A stretch of 64,000 bases of DNA, from the NCBI GenBank assembly GCA_019915015.1, contig JAHBBC010000012.1, positions 1,612,001 to 1,676,000 of the forward strand, read 5' to 3'. Within the stretch, counting starts at the first letter, position 1. Every line of letters starts with the position of its first letter. Shown piece after piece: positions 30,240 through 42,212 of the stretch. The translations under genes were made by a program, and so were the position numbers. The notes below the pieces were generated by a model, which was given only the letters and a program-made list of their open reading frames with translations, was not told the DNA's origin and did not search any database. This stretch comes from Auriscalpium vulgare. Its lineage: Eukaryota; Basidiomycota; Agaricomycetes; Russulales; Auriscalpiaceae.

Positions 30240-31337
30240 ATGAAATACTCCGCATCCATCGCCGTGCTCGCCGTTGTGCTTTTCCAAGGTACTATGGCCG
30301 TGCCCCAGGCGGGTGCATCTTCACCCGTTATCACGCAGACGACTGCGAATAGGCCTACGGGGTCCACGACGATTTTAGACTCGACACCGATCACGCAGAC
30401 GACGATTAATAGGCCTACGGGGTCTACGACGATTATAGACTCGACCCCAATCACGCAGACGACGACTAGCAAGCCGACAGGGTCTACGACGATCATAGAT
30501 TCGACTCCGCTCCGTTCGTCGACCGGGTCACCCAACACAACCACTATATCGCCGCCGATTTCATTCACCACTATCACGTCGTCGTCGCTCATGCCTAACT
30601 CGTCTGGCATCATCACTACGTCGACGCACATGTCGAATTCATCCACCATCATTTCGACATCCACGCGTATGCCGAATTCATCTTCGATCATGTCGTCGAC
30701 CGGCACTGTGACGTCTACAATGTTGCCAAAGTCGAGCAAGATCCCGCCGTCGTCGTCGGGAACGCCGGTCACCACCACTGTTGTTCCGCCGCCTCCGCCG
30801 CCTCCCTCATCGCTGCCGCCTCCTCCTCCTGGCCCCCCTGGCCCTGGCCCTACGCCCAGCCGTAGTCCTGCGTCCCCGAGTCCGCCGGGCCCTGCACCGC
30901 CGTGCCCCAGCTGTGTGTGCCCGCAGCCAGGGCCTACGCCATCGCCTTCGCCGCCCAACAATATGACGATGACTTTGTCCGCGACGTACGATACCACGTT
31001 CGATAACAAAGCCGGGTCGATGAACAATGTCGCCTGCTCGAACGGTCCTAACGGCCTTGCCGCACGGTTCCCGACGTTTGGTGATCTGCCCTCGTTCCCA
31101 TATATCGGCGGGGCATTCGCTGTGGCGTCTTGGAACTCACCCAACTGCGGCACCTGCTGGAACTTGATGTACCCAGACACCGGCAAGTCAATCAACGTTC
31201 TCGCCATAGACGTGTCCGGCGTCGGGTTCAACATCGCTCAGCAAGCGCTGGATAATTTGACGAATGGTCAGGGCACTGCGAAGGGCAAGGTGCAGGTGGT
31301 GGTGCAGCAGGTGCCATCATCAGCATGCGGCTTGTAA
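30240..31337 (+). CDS. Secreted cerato-platanin protein with Ser/Thr-rich repeat and Pro-rich extension
   Basis: One uninterrupted exon, 365 residues. A signal peptide (MKYSASIAVLAVVLFQGTMA) leads into three 20-residue repeats (ITQTTANRPTGSTTILDSTP and variants). A Ser/Thr-rich stretch with many NSS/NTT sequons follows, then a Pro-rich linker of about 80 residues with a CPSCVC motif. The last 125 residues are a cerato-platanin domain, including SATYDTTFDNKAGSMNNVAC, SNGPNGLAARFPTFGDLP, GGAFAVASWNSPNCGTCW and VSGVGFNIAQQALDNLTNG, with the conserved cysteines. Cerato-platanins are small expansin-like fungal wall and surface proteins, normally about 140 residues, so the mucin-like N-terminal half is unusual. 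It probably presents the domain on the hyphal wall or surface. Confidence 0.9.
   Translation: MKYSASIAVLAVVLFQGTMAVPQAGASSPVITQTTANRPTGSTTILDSTPITQTTINRPTGSTTIIDSTPITQTTTSKPTGSTTIIDSTPLRSSTGSPNTTTISPPISFTTITSSSLMPNSSGIITTSTHMSNSSTIISTSTRMPNSSSIMSSTGTVTSTMLPKSSKIPPSSSGTPVTTTVVPPPPPPPSSLPPPPPGPPGPGPTPSRSPASPSPPGPAPPCPSCVCPQPGPTPSPSPPNNMTMTLSATYDTTFDNKAGSMNNVACSNGPNGLAARFPTFGDLPSFPYIGGAFAVASWNSPNCGTCWNLMYPDTGKSINVLAIDVSGVGFNIAQQALDNLTNGQGTAKGKVQVVVQQVPSSACGL
30330..30509 (+). repeat. Three 60-bp in-frame repeats
   Basis: Copies at 30,330-30,389, 30,390-30,449 and 30,450-30,509 encode 20-residue Thr-rich units. The first two are closest to each other and the third is more diverged. The 60-bp length keeps the frame, so copy number could vary between strains. 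Confidence 0.85.
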
Positions 31338-31765
31338 ATAACTGTATACTTAGTTGACTGAGCTATCACGACCAATTAGTATTTCAGTAGCATAAATCAA
31401 TCCAAACATATTTTGCATGATCCTTCACTTGCGCGCAAATTTCAATTGACTTGGTTGTACCCTCATCTCCCTATAATCTTTCTTCATTTCTTCAGCTCAT
31501 TTCTTCAGCTCCGCAAGTTGAATGTGATGATTCCTGTTATGTAAACATTCTGTCTTTTCTTTTCTTCATTTTCTTCTTTTGACTTTTGACACTTGGTTTA
31601 TTCCGGTGTCGGTCGCAACTGTCCACTATGCTCCTCCAAGAGAAGTTATACAAAATTACCGATTAAATTACAGCAAGAGATCAAGTGTAGTAGAACGCGC
31701 CAACGATGATAACGAAATGCAAATCGAGAACAAAGAAGAGAGTACATCCTGAGAGCTCGCCCATA

Positions 31766-34700
31766 TCATGATACGCTGTGGTCTAGATCATGGTATGGAT
31801 ATGACAGCGACGGCGTCTTGCCGTGGCCCATCGGCGGCGTGTCGATCAGCTCGAACTGTTCATCCTCCTGGGACGCCCGCGGTGTCGAGCCCAGGTGCAC
31901 TGGCCGCGGAGGTGAGGGTGGAAGCGCGGTGCCCGAGACGGCCGGCGAAGCGATGTGCGAGGACTCGTACGACGACGGCGTGTTGCGCCCGCTGCCACCA
32001 CGCCTGTGCCCGTTAGCCATGTCCGGCGTCGGTCCTCGGGAGCGCGAGGCGTTCGCGTTCGCGTACTGCTCCGGCAGCAACGGGCTGGGCGGAATAGGCG
32101 ATCCGCTCACAATTGAGCCGCGCACGATCTCCATCACGCTCGGGCGGCGTTTGCGGACAGTGGGCTCTGGCAGCGGCTTGCCGTCCGTACTCGAGCGACC
32201 CGACGTGTCCGACGCGTTCCCAGACCCCTGGGAGATGCTTGGCGAGCGCCATGACTTGAGTATCGACTTGCGCGTGCTGTTCTTCTGGTTCTCTGTGGGC
32301 GAGGGGAGTGGGTCTGCCTTGTAGGACCCCGTAGCAGAAGGCGGACGGTCATTCTGCCGCAGCTGAGAATCACGGGTATACTGGGGTTGATATGAAGATG
32401 TGCGCGGCAGCGGCGCCGGCGGTGGCTGCGGCGATCGACGAATAGGGTATGGTGATTCCTGATCGAAGTGTATAGAATTGATAGACGCATCAGTTCGGGA
32501 CTGTTGCAATGCCTTTGATGTCATGAACATTGGCTCCGGGCTCGGGGCCTGTGACGGGCGTCGGCGTGGAGGTAGCAGTGCGTTGGTGACGACCTCGTCT
32601 TCTGTCGGCGATGACGCTTTCGGGACTGGCGGCACCGGTGCCGCCTGAGCAGCAGTGAGAGGTGGTAGCGGCGAGGTCCTTCCTGCAGAATCCTTGGCTT
32701 GCGCCTGTGCAGCTAATGCCACTCCTGCAACGGATGAGATCGACGACTTCCTGCTCTTGCGCCACAGCGTCCGGATACTCCTCACTGGGTTGAGAGCCCG
32801 ATTATTCTTAGCAAGCTGCTCGTCCGTGGAGTCAACGGAGAAACGGCTGGTGGTAGGGCCCGAAACGCTCGTGACGCTCGTATTTCTGCTAAGCGAGGAT
32901 CGACGTTCAGTAGGGATTTCGAAGGTCGAATAAGGGATCCGAGAGCTGGGAGCCGAGGGTGGTTCTCGTAGCTTGGCATCTTCAGACAACCTCACAGGCA
33001 CGGCCGGTACTGGTGGCGTTGGTGCAGACGGGAAGCGACCGAAAGGATCAGGGGATAGAGGAATAATGGGAGAGTTCGTCGTGCGTAACGAGGGCGGCAT
33101 GATCTCGGGATACGATGGCTCATGCCCTTCAAGCTCGCGCCTCCGTGCCTTCGACTCTTCGGATTCCAAGTCTTGCGAAGCAGTTGAAAACCGCGACTTA
33201 TACGGGGAGACGGGAATATCCCTGGATACGCCGTTGATAGCAAGCTTCGGCGGCGAGGGGAAGTCGTCGAGTCCCACCGACGTGTCTGCGTCCTCGTCCT
33301 CGTCATTGACGGCGTTGGCCAAAGAAGAGTACGGGACTGCAGGCCAAACACCCTTGCCAGTAATACTGTGTAGCAAAGTCAGCATGTGCTCTCGTATGCT
33401 GCACAAGGGTGGGGCTCACCCAGGCTTCCGAGAGGGAGGACTGCCGGTCGAGACGTTCATGGTAGGCGATAGTGACTTCGCCGGCGGCGGCGTCGCCATC
33501 CCAGGGACAGACAATGACGCCGAGTGAGGCGATGCCATAGGCGTCTCCTCAAGTTCATGCTTTAGCCTTCGAGGGGAGAACTGGACCAGTGCCTAGAGTT
33601 GGAAGGGTTATTGATCGCTGCCTGGGACAAAGATTTTGCGGCGCACCCTTTCAATCTCATCCAGCTTCGCTTTCATCGCGTACTGGCTTCTCCGGCGATC
33701 ATCCGGGTCGGTCTCATCAAACTGGACGAGACCATACACGTCAGGTGAGTCTGTGCGGCGATTGGATCCGTCGTACCTCTCCCGAGTCCTCAAACTCTAA
33801 CCCGAGATCAAGGTCTGCGAAGAAGGCGCCGACCCTCTTCTCTTCGTCCTGCGGGGTCTTCACCTTCCTGAGCGACGGCTCGCCATCAAACTCGCTCTCA
33901 GGACTCGACACTTCCGTCAGGTATGCCAACTTCGTGCTGCCAGTGCTTGGCAAAGGACTCGGCTCGGCGGTGGCGGCCATGTGGCTTGCGGAAGGTACGA
34001 GGCGCAATGGCGGTGGTGCGGCCTTCCTGAATGTGGTGGTGGTGGCGGTCTGGGCTCCGCGTATGGTTGCGGCGGTCGTCGGGGAAGAAGCGTCCTGACT
34101 TTGAGACTGTGGGATGTCGACAGAGAGGAGCGGACGCGAGTTTGACCCCCAGAGCTCCTGAACCTCCTTCACATCATCTACATCCTCGACGAGCGGCTCT
34201 TCGGACTCGATTGGCTCCGCCAGTGCCGAGCTGTCCAACGCGAGGGGAACAGGTTCGACTCGGCCTGGAGAAGCGCCCGTCCATGTGTCGTCGTCAGTCC
34301 CTAAAACTTCAGCGAGGGGATCCTGGACAGCAATCGTACCAAAGCGTGCTGTCGCGTCCTCGTCCAACTCAATTGGAGATTCTAGGATTGCGTAGTCCTC
34401 TTCAGCATCACTCGTCTGCAGGAACCTTGGCACGGTCTGTCGATCCACCAACTTGAGCGGTATGGGGGCCGGCTTCGCAACCTCTGCCTCGCTACCCTCA
34501 TCTACCAATGGTGAACTCCCGTGCTCTGCTCGTACCCTCCCTTGCTCATCCCTCTTCTTCCGGTTGACCCTCCGACTCCGCACCCACGGCTCATACCAAG
34601 CAGCTTTCCTCTTGTCGATGTCAAACTCAACCTTCGCCAATATAGGGATGATCGACGGCGAATTCAGTCCTGGGAGATCCAACGAGGCGGCGCGTGAACC

Positions 34701-35597
34701 TGGCGGAAAGGACGAGTCGGGAGTATTGATCTCGGAATGGGACGGATCCGAAGAGGCCGTTTGAGTGCGAAGGTCGGACGTCGACGACGGTGTGGACACG
34801 CTCGGCGTCAGCGGTGTACCCAGAGGAGTGTTGAGACGCTCTCCGGAGACCAGTGGACGTAGCGGATTCGCATTTGACGGTACTTCATGCAAAGCCGGAG
34901 ACGACCGCCCGTCAAAATCGAAGCCAAGACCGACGGTGTTCGGCGTGGGAGCACGAGGTGGAGTTGACCCGTGCTCAGCTTTCGCAACGCGCGACCAGAG
35001 GTGTTTCCAAACGTCGTCCGATAATCTTGGACCTGGCTCTTCACTCGGGTCGAGATGGTATGCTCGTGGGTCCGGGCTGCTCGGGTTGGGAGAGGACGTG
35101 ACGAGGTAGAGGATCATGCCAGCAGTGCTCGGCAAGGCGTACTCCTTCGCGATGGCATAGAGCTGAAGTTGTAGCGTTGGGAAGACGGGAACAAGGGTGC
35201 CGCGGCGAAATTGTGTGTGGTATCCGGACGCGGAGGACGGAGGGGGTGTGAGCTCTAAGCCGTCGGTGTCCGACTCGTGGGGGAGGTGTACTGGCGGAAC
35301 GACGTGGATGAAATATTTGGACTGGAGTGATGGCGATGCCGAATACGTGGTGAGATGGGACGTGGACGCGACGGATGGCGTTGGCGAGCGCCAATGGTCT
35401 GCACTCGAAGACCTTGGCGCGGAGGTTGAGAGGAGAGATGGGTCTGGGGAAGTTGACAGAGGTATGGGGGTGGCGATTCCGAGGGCGTTGGCTAGCTTTG
35501 CCAGTCGATGCGGGGGTATAGGTGTGCGTGGGCGCGGCCATGACGGTTGGGACGTTGGTGAGAGTAGGGCATCGGCCGGCGGAGACTCGAATGACAT
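31766..35597 (-). CDS. Large Ser/Pro-rich protein of unknown function
   Basis: I do not recognise a named family. The start is taken at the ATG at 35,597 (MSFESPPADALLSPTSQ). The only globular-looking part is N-terminal: PPHRLAKLANALGIATPIP, KYFIHVVPPVHLPHESD, FRRGTLVPVFPTLQLQLYAI and EYALPSTAGMILYLVT. Then a DIDKRKAAWYEPWVRSRRVN basic motif and long disordered Ser/Pro/Thr stretches. Splicing joins LEFEDSGE to FDETDPDDRRRSQYAMKAKL, then DEIER to ALVQFSPRRLKHELEET, then SRKPG to ITGKGVWPAVPYSSLANAV. The C-terminal 520 residues are disordered, with a basic patch (SIRTLWRKSRKSSISS). The layout suggests a phosphorylated scaffold or regulator, which is inference. It could be two genes if the middle introns are wrong. 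Confidence 0.65.
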
Positions 35598-36883
35598 GGC
35601 GGGACGCGAGCGTAAGGACAGTGTACAGAGGGCGTGAGCTCGAGCAGATAGAGTGGTGGCGGGGTCGCACAAGAAGAGACCGACGAGATGCTGTCAAAAA
35701 CAGGTTGCCAACATAGCACAACTGCGTATGGAGGCAAGGTGAGCTTGGAACAAGCGAAAGATATGGGCTGGTGACATACGGGGGCGCCTCTGTGGGTGGA
35801 CGTGGTGGAGAACGGCGGCGGGAGGCGGGGCGGCGGGGAGGGGGGCGGCTGTAGCGGCGGAGAGAACTCGAACGGTCGACGGCAATTATACACCGTGAGA
35901 ACACGAGCTCCGACCTCTCGTTCCGGTTGATTATTGCCTACCGGGACGCGTGGTTGTCCTTATGCCTTGTCCCTAGGCCACTGCCAACCTCACTGCCTCA
36001 TCTCTCGTACGCGTACATCAATGATATGTTACTCGTATGAGGCCAACCTCTCCCGACAGGCCCGACTCTGGACAACCAGGCCCGTGATGCGCCAGTGATG
36101 CAGTGATGGAGTTGTTGGCGGTGATGTCTAGCGTGTCCAGCCCTCGCTCAGGTGAATCGACGCTCTGCTCGGCCACAAGGGCTCGGGTTCCTAGATCGCA
36201 GTGCCACACACCGTCAGGCTGAGCCGACAGCATAATAGTCTGTTTCCTTGCCCTTGGATCAGAAATCAAATCCAAGGCGTCTGTTCCTCTTGTCCTCGCC
36301 CATCTGCGACGGAAATAATTCGACCGGTCAAGCCTGGAACCCCGATTTGCCTGGCTCGTGCTTCCTCGGCTCACGACGATTAATTGACCAGCATTTGAGC
36401 CTGTGCCGCAGTCACTGGAGCTCAATGCACATAATGCTGGAAATCTGGTGATGCGGGCCTGACGCCACCAATATACATCGTCGTATGCGGGCATCGACGA
36501 TCTTCTGGCAGAGGGCTTTGTGTGCTTGTAGCCTGGACGGGCGATGGTCTAGCATAGATTCGTTGTCGCTACGGGAATACAAGGGTGTTGTGCTGTCAAA
36601 GCCGTGTACAATGCACAAGGGACGGATAATGGAGGACTTTTGTGGGGGCAGCGTGAGAAAGCTGGGATGGTAGATAGGCAGACGATGAAGGACCGATTAC
36701 GGGGTTGGTTCTCGTTCTTAGTTCTCGTCCGAACGTAAAACGAGGATCCGCCACTTCCTCCCCCTCCTCCTTCCCCATTGTCCTCTTGTTTCTTTTTCTC
36801 CCCAGGTTACCTTCTTTTTTCCTGCATATAGTTCTCCCTCGCCCCCGCCGCCAACGACCCACACGACCACCCACGACGACGAC
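35598..36883. promoter_or_regulatory. Long divergent upstream region before bHLH gene 1
   Basis: About 1.3 kb with no gene recognised. The last 100 bp before the bHLH ATG (about 36,740-36,850) are strongly pyrimidine-rich on the plus strand. Such C/T tracts commonly sit at transcription start regions of fungal genes, and this one may include a 5'-UTR intron acceptor (TCCCCAG). Confidence 0.35.
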
Positions 36884-38024
36884 ATGGACCACCACCAGCA
36901 CGATGATCACAGCGCCGCGAACCTGCCTCATGGCGCGCCATATCCCAATGCCTTTTATCCTCCAGATGAGGACCAGCAGCCCTACACCGGCCTCGTGTAT
37001 GCACCAGGCATGCCGCCAGGCATGGCTCCGTATCATGTCGTGCCAGCCGCCCCCCCTGCGCGTGTGTATCTTTCACCGACATCCGCTCGCTTCTGCTCCT
37101 CGTGTTGATCAGATTCCCCTACCCTTGCATCCATTCCCGCAGGTCAATTGTCCAACTCGGACCTCCAGGCATACCACCTGCGCAACATGAGCCTCATGGC
37201 AAACGCCCAGCAGCAGCAACCGTTCGATGGTCAGCAGGTCTACACCACGTCGCCGCGCACCCAACACGCGAATTTGATGCTCGACGCCTCGCCCCCTCCG
37301 CCGGCGAGCCCCAATATGTACGACCCTCTCTCGCCTCCGATATCCGGGTCCGACACTTCAGCAGACGGCGCATACCACTCCCGGAACAGCAGCACCTCGT
37401 CGTCCCGCGCTAATAGCCTTGTACACCGCAACCCTTTGCGCTACAACCCGACGCCATCACCTTCGGGGTCCTCCGGTCGACGCAGCCGAGGCCGTTCCTT
37501 CAACGACTCAGACGACGATATGGGCGTTTCCCTGGCAGAGAGCATCGCGCACACCCGGAAGGAGGCGACGCGGAGGCAGCGGATTGAGGCAGAGCAGCGC
37601 CGCCGCGACGAGCTTCGTGACGGCTACGCCCGCCTGAAGGACGTGTTGCCGGTGTCGAACCAAAAGTCGAGCAAGGTCTCGCTCTTGGAGAGAGGTCCGT
37701 CGTTGATAGCTTCATGGTCCCGCGGTCCACTGATTTACTCAACCAGCGACTAACCACATCGTCCAGCTGGACAAGATGAACGCTCAGCTCCAGAAGCGGC
37801 TCAATGCAGTGGAGTCGGAAGTGCAGAGACTGCGCTCGTTGAACGAGAAGATCTCCTTGGGCTCCGGCAGCACGCCTTCCCCTGGGATGTCGATGGGGTT
37901 GGATTCCCGCCCTTTGTCCCCGCCACCCGAAGATGGGAGATTATCTCACTCGCTTGCCTCGGTGTCGGGTCAAGACCTACCGCGCGAGGATTCCAGTCCC
38001 TCCCCATCGGACGACGACTATTGA
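36884..38024 (+). CDS. bHLH transcription factor (paralogue 1)
   Basis: Nuclear DNA-binding regulator. The N-terminal half is His/Pro/Gln/Ser-rich and disordered (MDHHQHDDHSAANLPHG). The basic helix-loop-helix follows: basic region ATRRQRIEAEQRRRDELRDG, helix 1 into the loop (YARLKDVLPVSNQKSSKVSL), then helix 2 (LLERATNHIVQL) across the last intron. It continues as a leucine-zipper-like coil (LQKRLNAVESEVQRLRSLN). Glu plus the Arg pair of the basic region are present, fitting an E-box (CANNTG) reader. The tail is Ser/Pro-rich and acidic. Introns are at about 37,062-37,141 and 37,692-37,765. It is closely similar to the second bHLH gene at 43,647, so the two are duplicates. Target genes are unknown. 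Confidence 0.85.
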
Positions 38025-41000
38025 CCATTATTTCCCGCTCGCAATCCAACTCAATCCACTTCCCATTGTTCTTGCCTTTCTATTCTGCAACATCAACTGT
38101 ACTTTTCCCTGCTTCATATCTCGTCATCCACACCAGCATTTCTACATGGGCCGGCGCTATCGGAAGAAGGACTGCCTCGGCTTTCGGAGACATTGGTCGA
38201 CACAGGCGTTGGAGGTTCGTGCTCGACGCCGCGCGTTGCCGTTCCTCCTTCGCCCGTTGGTCAAACTTTGCGAGACTTGCGACTTGACGTCGTGGGCTGG
38301 CCAGCGGGAGCTCAGATCCGAGTTGGGTGTCGCAGATGCTTCCAGCTGATGCGGTATCATATCTTGTCGATCTCTGCTTCCATCGTCTCGCACTTCGAAG
38401 CGGGCGTCTTTCCTGGAAGAATACGCGTGCGTCGTATCGGCTCTCACCTTGCTGTCAACGCGGAACCCCTTCTATCGTCGTGGTGGCATCGTTCTCCTTC
38501 CCATCTGTCTTTCCGTTGCGATCACCCCCCACATATCACCATCTCCGAAATCCCCTACGTTGTCCAGTCACACATACGTCTCAGTGCACATCTTACGAAG
38601 ACTTCCAACGATCTCATGACTTTAGAGACACATTCATGCACGCGTACGACGATTACGAACTGGCGGCGGGACTGTTGCGGGTTAGCGCAGAGAAGGCCGA
38701 CTTTACCCCCACGTCACTGCAACCGTGCCAGCTCCTCTTGACGAGGTACTGGGCCTTGTGGGCGGAGTTGACGAGGGGTTGAGGGTCGGTGTCTCTCGCT
38801 TGTGTGATGTATTAAAGTGTATGTCGTGTACTCAGTAGTCTACTCGCTAGTGTTTGCCAATAAGATCGTTCTGCATATCGAGATTCACGTCTGGATATTA
38901 GATCCTGCATAACTCTACATCTGTGCATGAAACAACTTCGCGAAGAAGCCAACGCCCGTTAAAAAGTCTTTGGTTGTCTGTGAAAGGCAAAGATTGCAAC
39001 CACGATATCGATAAAGACCAAAGCACCCTCGACCAGAGCACCGCATTACACGTGTCGACTAGCCATGAGGACGACACCGAGGCGATATCGAGGCCTGCAT
39101 GTGCTCGAAGCAGCCATCGAGAGAGGGCAGGTCAACGCGTGTCCACCGAAGGGACCTGGGGAGAGCAATGTATCAATAATTAGCGGTCGAAAACGCGGGG
39201 CAGATGAAATGCTGTGCCGGCAGCGGGAGCCAACGAGGCAGGGATGGACACGAGGCGCTTTCTGATGGTCTTTCGCCATCCGCAGGATAGGCGATCGGCC
39301 TCGATGGAGGTCAGCGGCGAAGCCAGTGGCGCATGCTAGTCTGGACTCATCGACTGGCGTTGACAGCCTCCGTTTCCGCCCCGGACACCGTTCATAGCGG
39401 GCCAGAACAATACAGATGAGCCGATGAAATGAGAGGGAATTTGGCGATGTGTCCAACAGTTGTGCGGGTGGGCGTAACATCGCCTAAAAATATGCTGGCA
39501 TGGCGTCTCGGCGCGGTGCAGTGTATCAGGTATCAGGGCGCAAGGGACTGCCCTATGGCGATAAAGGAGGGACTGTGTGAGTCGCCGAGGGAAGTGCAGA
39601 CGCGTCCCGTTGGCCGTCGAAATAACCGTGGCCTTGCTAGCATCCACTTGTAGGAGATATCGTGTGCAGGGGCATTAATAGAATGCGCGAGAGAGTTCCA
39701 ACTGAGATGAGAGGTATCCAGATCGAAGCCGATCTGGATGAACGGGGCGCCAATTCGATCCCACGTAGCCTGCGTCCTCCGCCCATGTTGCGAAGGCGCC
39801 GTGTTAGAGTTGTTCCAGCAGAGAAGGAAGCGTCAATACTGGCGGCGGGGCGCCGCCCGAAGCGCTGGAGCGCGCGTTGAGGTTAGCGGGGATGCTGCGA
39901 AGGCGTCGCGGGGAGCTTGGTGGCGGCAGGAGAAGAGGGCACCAGCGGGACACCTCCTTCGAGTTTCGGTGGTAGAACGGGAAGTGATCGACGACGGGCC
40001 GGGAAGGCTAAGGCGCAAGGCATGCGTGAAAGGGTGAAGACTGCCCACCGCGGTGGTAAGTAGGCTATCGGGAGATCAAGCGTGGATGGATGGTACGATA
40101 GTACTGCATCCGAGGACACGAGCGACAATGTGCCGGCCCCAAAAGTCCAGACTGGAGTACACGCGTGCAGGCAAGAATGGACCTCCGGTGGGGTACGGCG
40201 TCATGGAGCGAGTGGGCAATACCGTTACGCCATTCTGGTGTCCGTCTGCGCTGGGCCGCGACTGCGAAATTGGATTCGAACCCAGGGCCAGGGAAATGGG
40301 GAAGCCAGCGAAGCCTTTCTAACGGCGGTCTAGGGGTCAGAGTGCGAACCCGCCCGGAGTTGTTAAGTGAAGAAGAGTACTTACGACGCACCGGGGGACG
40401 GAAATCCCTCGGAACCCGTTTGGACCGCGAAGGTGAGCGTGATGAGACCACAGGACGGGGCGCCGATTCCAGAATATTATGGCAACAGACATTCCGTACT
40501 GTGTGAACGGGCTGGGACTCGGGACGGGTCGCGTTAGCAAGGGAGCACCGGACCTAGCGGGGTGACTTTCTGCGGCGACAGCCACATGCGAGATGTGAAG
40601 GAAAATAGTCACTTGAGACACAGGTACAGGAGCACGAGCGATCCGCCGATGGCGATTGAATCGCTTTAGATGTGGAAGTCACTGCTATCCGTTGCTGGCG
40701 CCCAGGAAGCGCTTTCATTCGGAAGGTCCATTGGAATGGTGAGCAAATAGCGGAGGTCCTGTGATGCGGTGAAAAGAGAAATTTAGGAACAGCAATACGG
40801 AGGCCGTACATCGAGCTCACACAGAAGATCCTCGGAAGGAGAGCTCGCTGGCAGGACCATCTGGAGACTGGCATCGAGCTCTCGAGGATTCGAGACTTCG
40901 AGTCGCGTAGCGTAAACCCAGGATGGGGTTAGCATGTCCTGGTGTCACATGGCGTCATGGCGTGACCGTGACGGGCGGGGAACGTGTGCGCTGCGCCGCC

Positions 41001-41174
41001 CGAGTCGTCTTCCCCAGAACATCGACCGACTCCCATCTTCCACGGCCGCTGGCCTTCACGACTGACGACTTTCCCTTCCCCTCGGTCTCGCTCTTGCTGT
41101 ACGATAGACTCCTCGCTCCCTGCGCTTTGCGATACCTCCATACCCTCGACTCTAATCACTGATTACTCGGCAAG
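38025..41174. other. Gene-poor stretch of 3.1 kb
   Basis: No gene with recognisable homology. The first several hundred bases should be the 3' UTR of the bHLH gene. A short frame ending near 38,782 looks mildly protein-like (FMHAYDDYELAAGLLRVSAE) but has no supported start. Positions 39,000-40,900 show only short overlapping frames on both strands. No tRNA, repeat array or transposon remnant was confirmed. Confidence 0.4.
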
Positions 41175-42212
41175 ATGTGGTAAGTAGCAATCACCGCAGT
41201 TCTTGTGATGCCGTGAATCTGACCGTTGTGGATGCGCTCCAGGTGTGATAACTGCTTGCTCCTGCTCCCTCTGGTGCGTTTTTACTCCAAGGATGAGTGA
41301 TTGGATGAAACTCATAGACTCCCAGCGAGGCGGTGCGATTGCATGGGCCGTGGTCATCTTCGTATGCTACCCTTCAACATCTCGAAGGTCATGTCTCACT
41401 CTGCGCGTAGCTCTACAGTGTTGTTGGCGGTATTCTGCTCTTTAAATACGGCGAATTCATTTTTTTTGTCTATCCGGAATGGTAACGCCGTCGATCTTCA
41501 ATTACTCCCTTTTGCTCAAAATGCACGTCACAGGCAAATATACGGTGGTATCTCCATGGCCGTAGGAGGTGTAGCAGCGATCAATGCCTTCGCGTTGTCT
41601 AATGTTCGCTCTACCCTTTCTTCCCCTTGGTCTTGTCTGACCACGCTCATAGCGGTCATATATCTGGACAAGAGTGTGCAAGTTCCTTTGGCCATTTATC
41701 TTCGTCATATCCGCGGTTCGTGCGATCATCATCATGGTGGAGCTTCAACGAGGGTCAGCACCCCGTCTTTCTCCCTCACATGGCGTCCCTCGGACTTACA
41801 GTGACTTCCGGATTACAGGAAGGACAAGATTCAGTGGGAGTGTGACAATGGTGGTCAGCTCTGGACCTCATCCGCCGAAGCCGGTTACGGCAGTGGATCC
41901 ATCCCATCTGCATTTTGTACCAATGGCTTCTCGAGTCTCAACGCCGCGTTCATCGTTTCGTTGATTGTGGACCTGGTGTTCCAGGTGCGTGCTATCGTGT
42001 GATACGAGGCAGGGCCCCATGATACAGAGCCAAGCAACTCATATCTTTCGGCAGTTCTACATGCTGTTCCTCAACTGGCGCTTCTCCAAGAGGCTGGAGC
42101 ACTACTCCGGCCTGAAAGGTCCATTCTACGGAGGTGCGCCATCACACAGCCAGCTGTCGGATGTTTTTTCTGACCACGCGTTTGCATGGGCATAGGCTAT
42201 TACAACGCCTAG
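41175..42212 (+). CDS. WCDN-type small four-helix membrane protein of basidiomycetes (unknown function)
   Basis: Exon 1 is only five bases (ATGTG). Splicing 41,180-41,242 gives MWCDNCLLLLPL, and the next intron (donor GTGCGT) joins RGGAIAWAVVIF. Later exons give LYSVVGGILLFKYGEFIFFV, QIYGGISMAVGGVAAINAF, VCKFLWPFIFVISAVRAII, MVELQRG and QDKIQWECDNGGQLW. The end is AAFIVSLIVDLVFQ, FYMLFLNWRFSKRLEHYSGL and KGPFYGGYYNA. This exon series reproduces a compact family, common in agaricomycetes, with four membrane segments and a Cys-containing extracellular loop. No function is known to me. It resembles MARVEL-type proteins in layout. Confidence 0.75.

Noticed and set aside
30218..31234. 338-codon minus-strand frame opposite the cerato-platanin gene
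   Set aside because: It is the Gly/Val/Asp-rich complement of Thr/Pro codon repeats. The plus strand has the signal peptide and real domain.
38327..38782. Open frame ending in a protein-like segment (FMHAYDDYELAAGLLRVSAE)
   Set aside because: The upstream part is not protein-like, no consistent splice model was found, and it lies in the probable 3' UTR of the bHLH gene.
40272..40283. tRNA B-box-like word (GGTTCGAATCC on the minus strand)
   Set aside because: The flanking bases do not form a 5-bp T-stem (CTGGG against CCAAT fails) and no matching acceptor stem or A-box was found.
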